Assembly: GCF_000283155.1 (NCBI RefSeq)
Contig: NW_004454266.1
Coordinates: 1,216,200-1,280,199 of the forward strand
DNA length: 64,000 nucleotides
Origin: Ceratotherium simum simum
Taxonomy: Eukaryota > Chordata > Mammalia > Perissodactyla > Rhinocerotidae
Direction of reading: 5' to 3'
Shown: piece by piece, positions 46,081 through 57,479 of the stretch
Layout of the letters: the number at the start of each line of letters is the position of its first letter
How positions within the stretch are numbered: the first letter of the stretch is position 1
The notes under the pieces: model-generated
Seen by the model: the letters and a program-made list of their open reading frames with translations, nothing else
Database searches by the model: none
What the model was told of the DNA's origin: nothing
Program-made: the position numbers and the translations under genes

Positions 46081-47727
46081 TAGTTAAGTCCAACCTCTTT
46101 GGCATAGCATATTTAAGTCTTTTGGTGATTTGGTCCTTTTTTACTTTTCCACATGTATCTCCTGTCATTTCCTATTATATTCTCTTTCCCCTAGCTATAA
46201 TAGAGTACTTGAATTCCTTGGAAATTCCTTTTTCTGTCATACATTTATTAGTTAGTACATGAAAGATGTCATGGCAATGCAGAAGAGGTTATAATTGGGC
46301 AATCAGGACGCACTTGTAGAAGATGAAATTTAAGTTGGACTTTGAGAAATATATATGGTGTAAAGTGCATAAAGTTAGTAAAAGGAAAAAATATTCAGAA
46401 ACTTCTGGGTGTTTAAATATTAACTGAACATAGGATGAATGCGGACATGTGGAAGGTAAATCAGATGAAGATGGTGGAGAACTAGGAATTTGATGCTATT
46501 TAGACTTTATTTTGTAATCATTTTAAGCCATTTAAGGTAGAAGAGTATAATTATTTATGGAAAGTAATTCTTATAGAATAGTCAAACTTATCATGGAGAA
46601 AAAAAGAAGATAGCAAGAAAGCAGTTTGGAGATTTTAGAAATTCCATCACAGATACCAAGACTGTAAGTGCCTCAGAGGCTAGGAGGTGAACTACATGAA
46701 CTCCTTGGACCAGACGTGAAGATTTGTTATAAAGCAGAGTGCATATTATACAGCTGAGAGCATTCACAGTTATTAAATTAAACTCTGATCTTCAAACTAA
46801 ACATGCCCACAAACCTATTTCAGCTCAGGGCCACACATTTGCAAACTTTGCTAGAAGCAAAATAGAGGATATTCATGAGGGCAGGAGAATGTGAAGGAGA
46901 TAGAGGGAATGGGTTAGGGTAACAAGAGGACATAAGATTAAGAAGACTTTTATATGCATGTGAAGGTCAGATAGACCTAAATATACTGCAGAATCCACAT
47001 TTAGAGCTTATGCTTAGTTAGAGAAGTCATCAGAAAGAATGGGGATACTTTGGTACATTTAAAGGTTATTGGAATAATCTTAGAAAGTGATTAAAGATAT
47101 GAAGAAGATTATTAAATGGGTAAAGTATATCAAGTTATCGTGAGGTTTGGAATCACATAAGTGATGTAGAAATAGTCTTAATAATTGAGTGGTTTCTACT
47201 AATATGTAAAAGTCTTTGGGCTAAACTCAGATTTACTTATCACAATAGCCAAGTAAATTAGGAACTATTGTTACCACTCTTGTACAGGTGAGGGCATTGT
47301 GACTTGACATGACACACTCATGTGTCATGTTCTTGAGTTCTGCCCTCAAGTTCTGCCCTAGTTAATTAGCTTGATAGAATTGGGCTTTGAACTCAAGCAA
47401 TTTGACTCAAGGTCTCAATTACTTTCTTTAGAGCACAGATTACAAAGTTAAAACTGGCATTTAAGAAGTGAAAATTGGTGGTGATCCAAAGAGGCATGAA
47501 GTAAAGAAGAGAGATTTTGGTTGATCTTAGAGTTTCCAGCAAAGTAAAAAAAAAAAAAAAAAATGCAAAGTACAGTACAATACTGATGAATAAGTGACAA
47601 GCAATAGGATATACTGGAGTATCTGAGGAAGGCATTAGGTTTAAAATGAATTCAGCCTGACCTTGTTTTTCCAAAAGGCCTGATGTGGCCTGTTGAGCAT
47701 GCATTGTACATCTGCTTTAAACATTTA
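46081..47727. other. Unassigned intergenic sequence
   Basis: AT-rich with no supported gene. A possible antisense MIR core lies near 47230-47310 ('taggaactattgttaccact'). An A-run occurs at 47547-47563; it creates the phenylalanine run in the chance frame at 47393-47704. Confidence 0.4.
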
Positions 47728-48095
47728 CAATGTCCCAAAGACAAGAAGGGTGACCTTAAAGATGGGGTATAGCTTCCATCCATATCGGCATTTCCCTAAG
47801 GATAAACATCTCTTCCTAGAACTAAGGATTAATCACTGACCTGCTGTGTTCACCTTGTGACCACTTACCTGCTGTGCCAGCAAACCAATCTCATGACTAT
47901 TGTAAAAGGGACATTCCTATCACATGATGTATGCTCTGTGTTCCAAGATAGTATATAATCACTCTGTACACCTCACTTCTTTGGAGTGCTTCCTTCATGT
48001 GTGAAGGTACTCTCCTGAGCTATACTGTCCTTAGGGTTGGCTCATAATAAACTCACTCCAATTTTGATTTATAGATTGATTATGGATCATAATCA
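47728..48095 (+). mobile_element. ERV LTR, sense
   Basis: It has promoter-like and polyadenylation features in LTR order: 'aaagggacattcctatcaca', TATA-like 'agtatataatcac' (about 47950), 'tcatgtgtgaaggtactctc' (47996-48015), and AATAAA in 'tcataataaactcactcc' (about 48043). It ends near 'gattgattatgg'. Boundaries are approximate and no target duplication was found. It lies about 1.1 kb beyond the stop of OR gene C, on the opposite strand. Confidence 0.72.
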
Positions 48096-48214
48096 ATACA
48101 AAATACAAAACAAATAAAAACAAACCAAGCACATGTTGAGAATGATGGAGGAAGAGTGTGAAAAATTTGGAAATTTTAGAACACCATATTATTTTTGAAA
48201 AATATTTTAATAAT

Positions 48215-48425
48215 CCTTAAGATTTATATAGCACTTACCAGTGTCATGAGTGATTTTTAAGCACTTTTCATGAATGAATTTGTTTAATCCCCGCTACAAA
48301 CCTAAGAAGTGATTGAACTGAGGAACATAGAGGTTATGTAAAGAGCAGAGGGTTATACATAGCTAGTAAGTAGAAGAATAAAATTTCAAGCCAAGACAGT
48401 CTGGCTCCAGAGTCCATGTGTTTAA
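48215..48425 (-). mobile_element. MIR SINE, antisense
   Basis: The plus strand reads 'tatatagcacttaccagtgt', 'tttaatccccgctacaaacc', 'gaggaacatagaggttatgt', 'catagctagtaagtagaaga' (48358-48377) and 'gtctggctccagagtccatg' (48400-48419), in antisense MIR order. Confidence 0.85.
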
Positions 48426-48429
48426 CAAC

Positions 48430-49188
48430 CACAAAGACACTGGGGAAGGCAATAGGGCATCAAATAGTATTGAATACAAGCTTTTGCCCAATAGGCCCTG
48501 GATCCATCTGAAACTAGATTACATGAATTTTTAGTATTTAATTAATTATTAAACAGTTATGTATAATCAATTAACAATTATTTATATTGCTTTTATTTTT
48601 AAAAACAAATATTTTATTTTTTTCTTAATAGGATTTTAGTAGATTTACAGATCTAGTCCTTTACTACAAAAAATACATTTTTAAGTTTTGGTGTGTTTTT
48701 TTCTTGAAAAAATTGTGATACTGTGTACAAAATGTTTTAAACAATATTACACTAGACCTCTTTTACAAAGGGAATACTACAGTAATTTCCTCACACTCAT
48801 ATATACTCTTTAATTTTCTGTTTGAGTATTAAGCACTATTTTAATTCCCTAATCTTGTATGTAGCACATATGTATTCGGTAGATCACAAAATCTCTCACT
48901 CTTAGTATATGCTTCAGCCCTTCAAAGACATTTAATGTCTTAAATGTCTAACATTTAAGAGAGAGTGTGAAAATGTTTATAACACACATACACACACACA
49001 CACACAAGGTTCCATGAACTTACAAGTTGAATAAAATGTGCTTCTTTTTCTAATCCATGTTAGCCATATTGTATGTAAATACAGAGAGGCAAGCAACACA
49101 TATGCTCTGTACTTGGGAGCAGTTGTTTAATGTTATGTATCTTAAATAACTTTCCAGGACAGAAAGTCATTGTTTCCCCGATTTTTTC
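48430..49188. other. Unassigned 3' flank of OR gene C
   Basis: AT-rich. It contains a (CA)n run at 48980-49006. An ATTAAA on the minus strand (complement at 49127-49132) about 60 bases past the gene C stop is a possible but weak polyadenylation signal. Confidence 0.4.
48980..49006. repeat. (CA)n microsatellite
   Basis: An acac run with one tac interruption, about 27 bases. Confidence 0.9.
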
Positions 49189-50124
49189 TTAGGAATTTTG
49201 TTCTTTTCTCAGCAATCTCCTCAGGGCTCCTTTCACATCCTTGTTTCTCAAAGTATATATGATGGGGTTGAGAGTGGGAGTTACAATGGTATAAAAGAGT
49301 GTAAGGAACTTTCCCTGGCTATGGCCATAGTATCTCTTTGGTTGAATGTATATGGCTGAGCTGGTCCCAAAGAAGAGGGACACCACTAGTAGATGGGAAC
49401 CACAGGTCCCTAGGGCCTTGCACCAAGCTTGGACTGACTTAATTTTTATCACTGCTTGCACAATGAATCCATAGGATACCAATATCAAAGCCATAGGAAG
49501 AAGCAGGAGAACTAATGTGGCCACAAAAAGTTGGACTTCATTTGCATGGATGTCAACACATGCCAACTTGATCACGGCAGGCACTTCACATAAGAAGTGG
49601 TGCAGATGGTGACGTCCACATCGAGGAAGCCGAAGAGTGATGGTTCCTTGGATGAGAGTGTTTCCTACTCCACTTAGCCATGCTATTCCTGCCAAGGCCT
49701 TGCAAAATGATGGATACATGACAGTAGTGTAATTGAGAGGTCTACAGACTGCTACGTAGCGGTCAAATGCCATGATTGTGAGGAGAACACATTCAGTGGA
49801 ACCCAATGAGAGGGACACATAGAGTTGTATGGCACAGCCAGTTGGTGTGATGGTCTTCGCTGGTCCCTTCAGGTTCCACAATAGCTGGGGGACAATGCTG
49901 GTAGTGAAACAAAGGTCAAGAAAGGAGAGATTTGTGAGGAAGAAATACATAGGTGTGTGGAGTTTGGAGTCCAGGTAGGAGACCAGGATAATGGCTGTGT
50001 TGTCTATAAGGGTCAGAAGATAGGATATCAAAACCACCACAAAAAGGATGACCTCCAATCGGGGCCGATCTGAGAATCCAAGCAAAATAAAATCTCCCCC
50101 AGATGTTTTATTGTCTTGTTCCAT
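49189..50124 (-). CDS. Olfactory receptor, family-2-like (gene C), intact frame
   Basis: Single-exon class II odorant receptor of 311 residues, colinear with gene B without gaps. Landmarks: sequon NKT at 5-7, TPMYFF at 57-62, TM3 Cys97, MAFDRY at 118-123, ECL2 cysteines 169, 179 and 189, SYG at 217-219, KALGTCGSHL at 236-245, and NPIIY at 286-290 then TLRNKDVKGAL. Two departures from the family norm: the TM1 GN motif reads DN at 41-42 (codon GAC), and PLHY after the DRY region reads PLNY (Asn131). The start at 50122-50124 is chosen because an acceptor (tactccaacag) ends at 50129, 4 bases upstream; the in-frame extension to 50190 would be intron. The reading frame is intact, so it may be functional, but an acidic residue in TM1 could affect folding. 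Subfamily is not assigned. Confidence 0.94.
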   Translation of the reverse strand: MEQDNKTSGGDFILLGFSDRPRLEVILFVVVLISYLLTLIDNTAIILVSYLDSKLHTPMYFFLTNLSFLDLCFTTSIVPQLLWNLKGPAKTITPTGCAIQLYVSLSLGSTECVLLTIMAFDRYVAVCRPLNYTTVMYPSFCKALAGIAWLSGVGNTLIQGTITLRLPRCGRHHLHHFLCEVPAVIKLACVDIHANEVQLFVATLVLLLLPMALILVSYGFIVQAVIKIKSVQAWCKALGTCGSHLLVVSLFFGTSSAIYIQPKRYYGHSQGKFLTLFYTIVTPTLNPIIYTLRNKDVKGALRRLLRKEQNS

Positions 50125-50128
50125 CCGT

Positions 50129-50152
50129 CTGTTGGAGTAAAAGAGAAAAATG
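50129..50152 (-). promoter_or_regulatory. Splice acceptor of OR gene C coding exon
   Basis: On the minus strand: pyrimidine tract 'tttttctcttttactccaac' followed by AG (complement of ct at 50129-50130). The exon would start at 50128, again 4 bases before the ATG, exactly as in gene B. The upstream exon is not located. Confidence 0.7.
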
Positions 50153-50199
50153 GACATAGGGAATTCAGTTGCGGGGAATATTGTTACCATTTACTTACA

Positions 50200-51230
50200 A
50201 TATTTGAAGTAAACTGGTAGGTAGGGTATTTTTAACCAGTGAGGTTTCACAGAGAAGGAAAAAAGATATTCCTAAACACAAAGGAATTCTTTTGTATCAT
50301 TTTTTGTCTCAATAAACATTTGACCCATCCTCCTTTTTTTCATGTAACCATGCTCTTTTCCCCATTTCTTGATAATTATTATTAAAGGTACTTTGCTTAA
50401 AGAAGAAAAGAAAAGCTTCCAGTTGGGTGGCTATACAATTCTGTTAGTAGAAGTAGGAGGCAAAGAGGATAGGAATGTTTAGGCAAATTTAAATATCCAA
50501 TATGAAATGAATTATGAGTGATCATTGTCCATTCTAATTTTATACTGCAAAAATAATGGATAACAGTGAAGTGGTGGGTCAGGAAAATAAATAGAAAATA
50601 TTTTGTGTCTTCTCTGACTCATAGACAAGGTGAGTTATGATAATGTTTCTTAGAACTAATTAATTGATCAGAGGGTTATAAAGGGTCAGATAAGGTGAAT
50701 TTCAATATAGAGGGAAGCTAAACAATTTTATAACTTCTTTAACAACTGACGCTATTTACCACAAAATTTTATATCTCTTAAGGTTGATGGAAAAAAAGAT
50801 ATTTGTGATACACGCACATAAAAACACACAGACACACAAACTCAGATATGCACGCATTCGTCCAGACAGATAGCACAAAATGTTTTTGTTAAAAACATTT
50901 AAATAAAAATAAGGTAAAAATTAACGTACACACATTTAGTTAAAGACAAGGTATTGGCATTTGGTAAAGTCATGAAAAAGCAAAATACTTATCTGTCACC
51001 CATTTTACATCATTCTACACAATAAAAAGACTCTGTATTAAATATTCCACCATAACTCTTCACTTACTATCTGTGCCCCCAAATTTTCTTCACTTATGTC
51101 AGTATCTTATTGAATCATTTACTTTTAGGAATAATGAAAGCTAAATTTGTCATTTTATTCAGGTATGCTTATATTTCAAAAAAGTAAAAGTGTGTCTTAA
51201 ATGGGGTGAATATCTTAAAAATTTTATTTT
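50200..51230. other. Unassigned 5' flank of OR gene C
   Basis: AT-rich sequence upstream of gene C with a CA-rich patch at 50812-50840. No promoter or exon could be assigned. Confidence 0.4.
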
Positions 51231-51232
51231 TT

Positions 51233-52085
51233 AACTTTATTAAGGAATAATTGACAAATATAATTGTATATATTTAAATATGATGACTTGATATACATAT
51301 ACATTGTAGAATGATTACCAAGATCAAGAAAATTGACTTATCCATCACCTCACGCAGTTAACATAGTTAACTGTTTTTTTTGTGTGTAGTGAGAATGGCT
51401 AAGATCTACTTTCAGCAACTTTTAGGTATTCAGTATTGTATTATTAACTGTAGTCACCATGCTACACATTAGCTCTTCAGAACTTATTCTTACAACTGAA
51501 AATTTGTACCTTTTGACCTACATCACCTCATTTACCCCTCACCCCAGCCCCTGGAAACCACCATTCTATTGTCTATTTCCATGAAATCAGCTTTTTTTCT
51601 CTTTTTGTTTTTTTAGATCCCGCATGTAAGTGATACTATGTAGTATTTGCCATTCTCTGTCTGCCTTATTTCACTTAGCATAATGTCCTCCTGATTCATA
51701 CAGGTTATAGCAAATGGTAAAATTTCCTTCTTTCTCATGGCTGAATAATACTCCATTGTAGACATATATACACACACATATATATATATACACATATATA
51801 TATGTGTATATATATATATATATACTATAATTTCTTTATCCATTCATCCATTGAAGGACATTTAGGTTATTTCCACATCTTAGTTATTGTGAATAATGCT
51901 GCAACAAACGTAGGTGTGCAGATATCTCTTCAATTTCAGTTCCTTCAGATATGTACCCAGGAGTGGGATTGCTGGATCACATGGTAGCTCAATCTTCAAT
52001 TTTTTGAGGAACTGCCATACTGTTTTCCACAATGGTTGTACCAGTTTACATTCCCACCAATAGTGTATAAGAGTTCCCTAAATTT
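51233..52085 (-). mobile_element. L1 3' end, antisense
   Basis: The plus strand reads the complement of an L1 3'UTR ('actttattaaggaataattg', 'taactgtagtcaccatgcta' at 51448-51467, 'ccctggaaaccaccattcta') and the ORF2 C-terminus ('ggctgaataatactccattg' at 51739-51758, 'gtgaataatgctgcaacaaa', 'gggattgctggatcacatgg'). A TA/CA microsatellite interrupts it. Confidence 0.9.
51763..51832. repeat. TA/CA microsatellite inside L1
   Basis: About 70 bases of atatat, acacac and tgtata words, located right after the L1 'ctccattgta' block, a common site of such expansions in L1 copies. Confidence 0.9.
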
Positions 52086-54186
52086 TAAAATTTTAAATTC
52101 TAGAGCTAAATGTCTAAATTTGTATAGCTAATAAAGAATTCTACTCAGAAAACCTGAAAATCATGCTATATAGATTCCCATATTCTGCATATTTCTAATG
52201 CTGCTTAACTTAAAATACTAACTTATCCCAGATGCATATTTTTTAGCTTTAGTCATTAAAAGTCATATTTCAGTTATTTCAGCAAACACTTAGGTCAAAT
52301 GCAAGCATAAGAAGTTACTGTCATCACCTTCAGAAAATAACATAATTTACATACTTTTAAAAATTTAGAATTCATCTTAAAATTGAATTTTTTCAGAATA
52401 TGTCTTCCTAAATATGAATTTGTTTCCCAACCTACATAAGCAAAAATTTAGGAATTATCAATTTTTTAATTTAGTATTAAAATTCAAAATTACATAATTT
52501 CATAAGATGTTAGATTTAGAAACAATTTTAGAAACAATTTTTAGTTTTGAAATTTTACAAAAGAGAATAATATTAATGCTTCATAAGTGCTTATGAGTGT
52601 ACTACTTATGTCAGAATCGTAAATAAATCAAAATCCTCAATAAATCAGAATCCAATTATTTCTCTCATATTTTTCTATTCAATATTCTAAAATATTTTTA
52701 AAACATTTGGATTACAAGAAATCCTTTAAGGAGGGCCTTCCACTCCCACACATTACTTAAATACCAACTTTCTGTCCTGATTAAGTTGAAGAATAATTCT
52801 ACTCTCTCCCACCCACTGTGACCGGCTTATAAATTGGAGATGAGATGTGTAGGCATTTGCCTTCTCCACAGTTCAAGTCTAAGATGTGTGGCTTGGAGAG
52901 AGTCTCTTAACAGGATCTGAGGAAACTAATCAGAGATTAAAGTCTGAATATTCATCTATACATAAATATATGTGCATGTATGTGTGTGTGCATGTGTATG
53001 TGGCTTGAATAGAGTCTCTGAGCAGGATCTGAGAAGGAGAATAATCAGATACTAGTGTTTATATATAAATATAAATATACATAATTTGAACCCCAAAATA
53101 GGATTGTAAAAACTCTTTCCAAAATGAAAGCTAGCAAGTGCTATTTGGAAAAGGAAGAACTAGGTAGAGGAAAATCCCTTTTCTTTTGGCAAAAAGTTCA
53201 AGAACTGTCTTTCCCCCATGCATTTTTCTGATTTTTCCTGTGGTATGAACAGTGGTTACATTTAACATAGATGCATAAGGGTCAGACCTCAAAGAGGACT
53301 CCTGAAATGGAATCTTATAGGACAGATCAAGTGAGTCGTTAAAGTAGCTTCCTCAGTCAATGCTGACTAATGTAACTGGAGGCAACTCTAGAGAGAGAAG
53401 GATGTGGTGATGTGCACAATTAAGACAGGTTACTTACATCGTCTAGCTCATCCCCCTTCTGGCTTTTATCTTTGTCCGTATGTAGAAAAGAGGATTGGTG
53501 ACGCGACTTTAGCACGTTAGAGTTTCTCTCCTGGAGCGAATATCACTGCCCAGTTGGTACAAGCTAGGTGAAAGTAAATATTTCTTCAGCAATAGTCCCT
53601 GGAGAAAATCAGATTAGAAAAAAATGAAAAGTTCATAGGATATAGATTCTCTCAGTACCTTGGGCATCTGTATCTGCAAATTGTTAATTAACATGGAGGT
53701 GTGTAGTGTCCAGAACAGGCTTTCTCAGGGAAGAAGCATGAAGAGAGATATTTCTCAACTGGACATTTGCTGTCTCTCCAGCCAGACAATATCATAGACA
53801 ATTTCTCTCACCCATACCCAAACCCATACCCAAACCCCTCAAGTGTGTATGATCTTATATTCTTTGTAGTGGGTGAAGACAAAGAAAAAAAGCAATTAGA
53901 AATTAGAAATTAGCTATTGGAAATTAGCTACCTAATTGGATAAATGAGATTTGTTTCTCTTTAATAATAAGTTATCTTTATTAACAAGTATAAACATTTT
54001 TCAGTGCCAGTAAACATCAACTATAATAGCATTGCCTGAATAATGCTTCATTACAAGGATGCACCAAATTATTGAAGAAATTCCATATTTTTGGTCATTA
54101 AATTTGTTTATAATTTCCCATAAATTAAAAACTGCTGTGATGAAATTTTTTATAATTAAATATGTGCTTTGTAAGTAAGTATGTTC
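52086..54186. other. Unassigned intergenic sequence
   Basis: No gene recognised. It contains the 112-bp tandem duplication described separately and a short (cccata/cccaaa) run at 53812-53837. Confidence 0.4.
52884..53085. repeat. Tandem duplication, period about 112 bp
   Basis: Unit 1 contains gtggcttggagagagtctct at 52888-52907, caggatctga and aatcagagat, then an AT/TG-rich part. Unit 2 contains gtggcttgaatagagtctct at 53000-53019, then caggatctga and aatcagatac. The two copies are side by side and moderately diverged. Confidence 0.85.
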
Positions 54187-54196
54187 TCATATTATT

Positions 54197-54445
54197 ATTA
54201 TTTTTTTTTTTGTGAGGAAGGTCAGCCCTGAGCTAACATCTGATGCCAACTCTCCTCTTTTTTCTGAGGAAGCTTGGCCCTGAGCTAACATCCGTGCCCA
54301 TCTTCCTCTACTTTATATGTGATGCCCCCACAGCATGGCTTGACAAGCAGTACCTCTGTGCCCGCCCGGGATCCGAACCTGAAAACCCTGGGCCGCCACA
54401 AAGGAGCACGTGCAGTTAACCACTTGCGCCACCAGGCCAGCCCCA
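54197..54445 (-). mobile_element. ERE-type SINE, antisense
   Basis: The minus strand starts GGGGCTGGCCTGGTGGCGCA and ends with 'agctaacatc' twice plus an A-run (T-run at 54201-54211). Perfect 10-bp target duplication tcatattatt at 54187-54196 and 54446-54455. The frame at 54285-54488 is a shadow of this SINE. Confidence 0.95.
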
Positions 54446-54459
54446 TCATATTATTGTAT

Positions 54460-55775
54460 ACTTCAGGACTATATGTGCTATGATTCACAGATATGACATT
54501 GTTATATTTAAAGGAGTTGAAAAAGATCCATCTATTTCTTATAATGTCAGTTCACAAGCGTGCCCCCACCCATTCCAATTCACTGATTGTTTTTATCTTA
54601 TAATCTGCTAGGTAAAAAACTTACATGTCACTATGACTTTTAATTTGCCTTTATAAAAACTTTCCAAATCCCAAGTCTGTGCAAGTATTTATCTATATTT
54701 TCTCCCATTATCCAAAATTCACATTTTGCAGTGAAATTTTTACATATTTAGTCCTTTTATGTATATTTTCATTAAATTGAAATGAAATTTCATTAGATCT
54801 CTTATTTAATCTAATATTATTATTAGAGATCTAATATTATTATTTTAGTGGACAATAATTTGATTAATTAAATAATGTAATAATTCCTCACTGATTTGAA
54901 ATGTCAGCTTTATGACATATTTAATTAGTTCAGATATTTGTATTCCAAAGTTTATGACCCTTACGGTGATATCTCCCAGAAATATAGGCACTGATTTCAC
55001 CTCGTCACGCAAATTTTATATTGTTTTTATTACTGTCACTTTTTCTATGTTTTAATTTCACATGAGTTTAAAAACATATGTATATCCACACTTCACAAAT
55101 CATATCCAATTGCTGTTTTAAAATTGTACTTGGCAGTAAATCCAAAAGAAGAGTAAATAATTGTGATGAATGTGGGAAACCTTCCTTTGTTCTTGACATT
55201 ATTGGGATTTTCCTAGAAATTCTCTAGTTAACATGAGAGTAGATTTTGTTTTGAGATAAAAATTTTTGCTTTACTCTGCAAGTTTCTCTATTGTTCCTTA
55301 CTGTCATCAAGCATTTCTAAAAATCAGTAAGATATTTTAAATTTTAATCAATGTTACTTACTGAATTTTTTTACATCTTTTCAATTAGAATAGTGATCTA
55401 TTGAAACACTCTTGAATTTCTCAAATAAATTCCACTTGGCTATGGCATGTTATTCTTTTAATTTATCCTTGAATTTCATATAATATATTTCCATTATGCT
55501 TTGTGTTGATTTACATATGAGAGATTAGACTGTATTTGTATATTTGAACTATTTTGTCAGCTTTAGCATCAGTTTAATGATGGTCTTCTAACAATGTTTT
55601 CTGTTTTTCCAAATATCCTTGAACCAGTTAGAAAATGTAATGCAAAAGAAGATGTATCCACCGTAGTAATTAATAATTAAAAGAGTCTAGAAACTGCGAT
55701 AACAAATAAAGCAGAGACCTTAAAGAGAACATTTAAAATTCAAAGAAGTGCATTAGACAGCTCCTGAAATCATAT
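54460..55775. other. Unassigned AT-rich intergenic sequence
   Basis: No gene. A local duplication of 'gatctaatattattatt' occurs near 54807-54843. Parts may be old antisense L1, but I cannot support it. Confidence 0.4.
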
Positions 55776-55779
55776 AGTC

Positions 55780-56420
55780 ATATACTTTTTCATGTATGCA
55801 GCAATCTAACTTTTCTCAAGATGAGAATTCTCAACAACCTAATCAATAAATACAACACAATTCCAATAAAATTTTTTTCTAGGATTGTTGAGCAACTCAG
55901 CAAGCTCATATCAAAATATGTATGGAATAATAAATATTCATATGTAGTTAAGTTAATTTTGAAATAAATAAAAAGGTGGACTTGTCTGCCAGATATTAGT
56001 AAATGCTGCAAAGTCACATAATAATAAAAATATAGTAACGATTCTAGTGTAGGAAAAGCTTAATGGCTAGTAGGATAGAGTAGAAAACCCAAAACAGACT
56101 TAGCAATTGTAATCAGGGCACAAAGCATTGTTTTTAGGAATATTATTTAATTACGTAGAAAAAAAAACAAAGTTATATCCTCACTTCGTAGTCTCCATAA
56201 GTTAAGAACTACATTTGAAAGACACAAATGTAAAGCCAACAAGACGAAGTGAGGCAAATTATCTTTGTGTACTTGTAATGAGGAAGATTTTCTTTAGCAA
56301 GATATGAAAAGTTAAAGTACAATACATAAATATAAAATGAAAATAAAACATAAAATATAAAATGAAACATTAAATTAAATAAACAAAACATAAAATGAAA
56401 AAAAACATAACATGAAAAAA
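55780..56420 (+). mobile_element. Old L1 ORF2 fragment (weak)
   Basis: Words such as 'ccaataaaatttttttctag', 'ttgagcaactcagcaagctc' (55886-55905), 'atatgtatggaataataaat', and 'ctgccagatattagtaaatg' match, with much divergence, the L1 ORF2 region after the reverse transcriptase. It is heavily decayed and ends in an A-rich region before the ERE at 56430. Confidence 0.55.
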
Positions 56421-56429
56421 ATCAATGCA

Positions 56430-56626
56430 GGAACCAGCCCGGTGGCTTAGTGGTTAAGTTTGTGTGCTCCGCTTTGGTGACCCAGGGTTGACAGGTTCGG
56501 ATCCCAGACACAGACCTCTGCGCCGCTTATCAAGCCATACTATAGCAGCACTCCATACACAAAATAGAGGAGGACAGGCACAGATGTCAGCTCAGGGCCA
56601 ATCTTCCTCACCAAAAAAAAAAAAAA
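56430..56626 (+). mobile_element. ERE-type SINE
   Basis: It starts GGAACCAGCCCGGTGGCTTA and has a B-box-like GGTTCGGATCCC. It carries the 'cagatgtcagctcagggcc' tail, then 'aatcttcctcacc' and about 14 A. A short flanking repeat aatgca (56424-56429 and 56625-56630) may be the target duplication. Confidence 0.94.
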
Positions 56627-56639
56627 TGCAATTAATTGT

Positions 56640-57475
56640 ATAATATCAAAGAATTTTTTTCTATGAAGAATCTTATTGACACAATTAAGAAATAGATTAA
56701 CAGGCCAGGATAAGGCAAATGAAGATTTAAAATCTAGACTGTTAACATCTTTTAGATGGGGATGTCCTAAAAACTAGCTATTGAAGTGTGGGAAACTTGT
56801 AGAAAACAGTGATAAAAGGATATCAACCGTTTAACAAACGGCCATCGGAGTTCCTGGCTTTGGATCTTGAAACCATAACTACGCCATGTAGGGGTACCAT
56901 ATATGAATTGAAATGGGGTGAGGTTTAGCACTGTGGTTACAAATAAGGACGATCATTCTTAAAAGTTCAATAAAAGTTAAATGACAAACGGTATGTACCT
57001 GAATTCTGGTTTCCAAAACTCAGCATACAAAATGTAAAACGGATTATACGTTATCTCATTTTCAGAAACCTGAGAGAAAAGGAAGAAAAAAGAGGGAGAA
57101 TGAGAAGAGACCATCTAGTTATCACTCTGAGAGGAAACATGCATGGTACTTATATCTGCAGCAGGCAATTAAAGATATTTGTCCCATTTTTATTTTATTT
57201 TTGAGATTCTATATAATGAATATTTATTACTTTTAAATGGAAATAAATGTCTTTTTAAAGGTAATAATCTGCCGGAAAGCAATGACTTTTCTTTAATTCT
57301 ACCTGTGGCTCATTAATATATTTATGATATGCTATATCATGGTAAAATTTAGTTTTCATGCACTTTTTTGGCAAATAGAGAACATCTGTTTACATATTAT
57401 ATATTTTTCCTTTAAATTATGAATATTTAAATATGCAGAAATAGCAAAAACCCATGGGCTCACTATCAAATATAA
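56640..57475. other. Unassigned, partly L1-like
   Basis: The first 150 bases may continue the decayed L1 left of the ERE ('gacacaattaagaaatagat'). The rest is not recognised. Confidence 0.35.
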
Positions 57476-57479
57476 TAAA

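Noticed and set aside
53812..53837. Telomere-like run (cccata and cccaaa words)
   Set aside because: Only about four units and not the vertebrate CCCTAA motif; a short local duplication.
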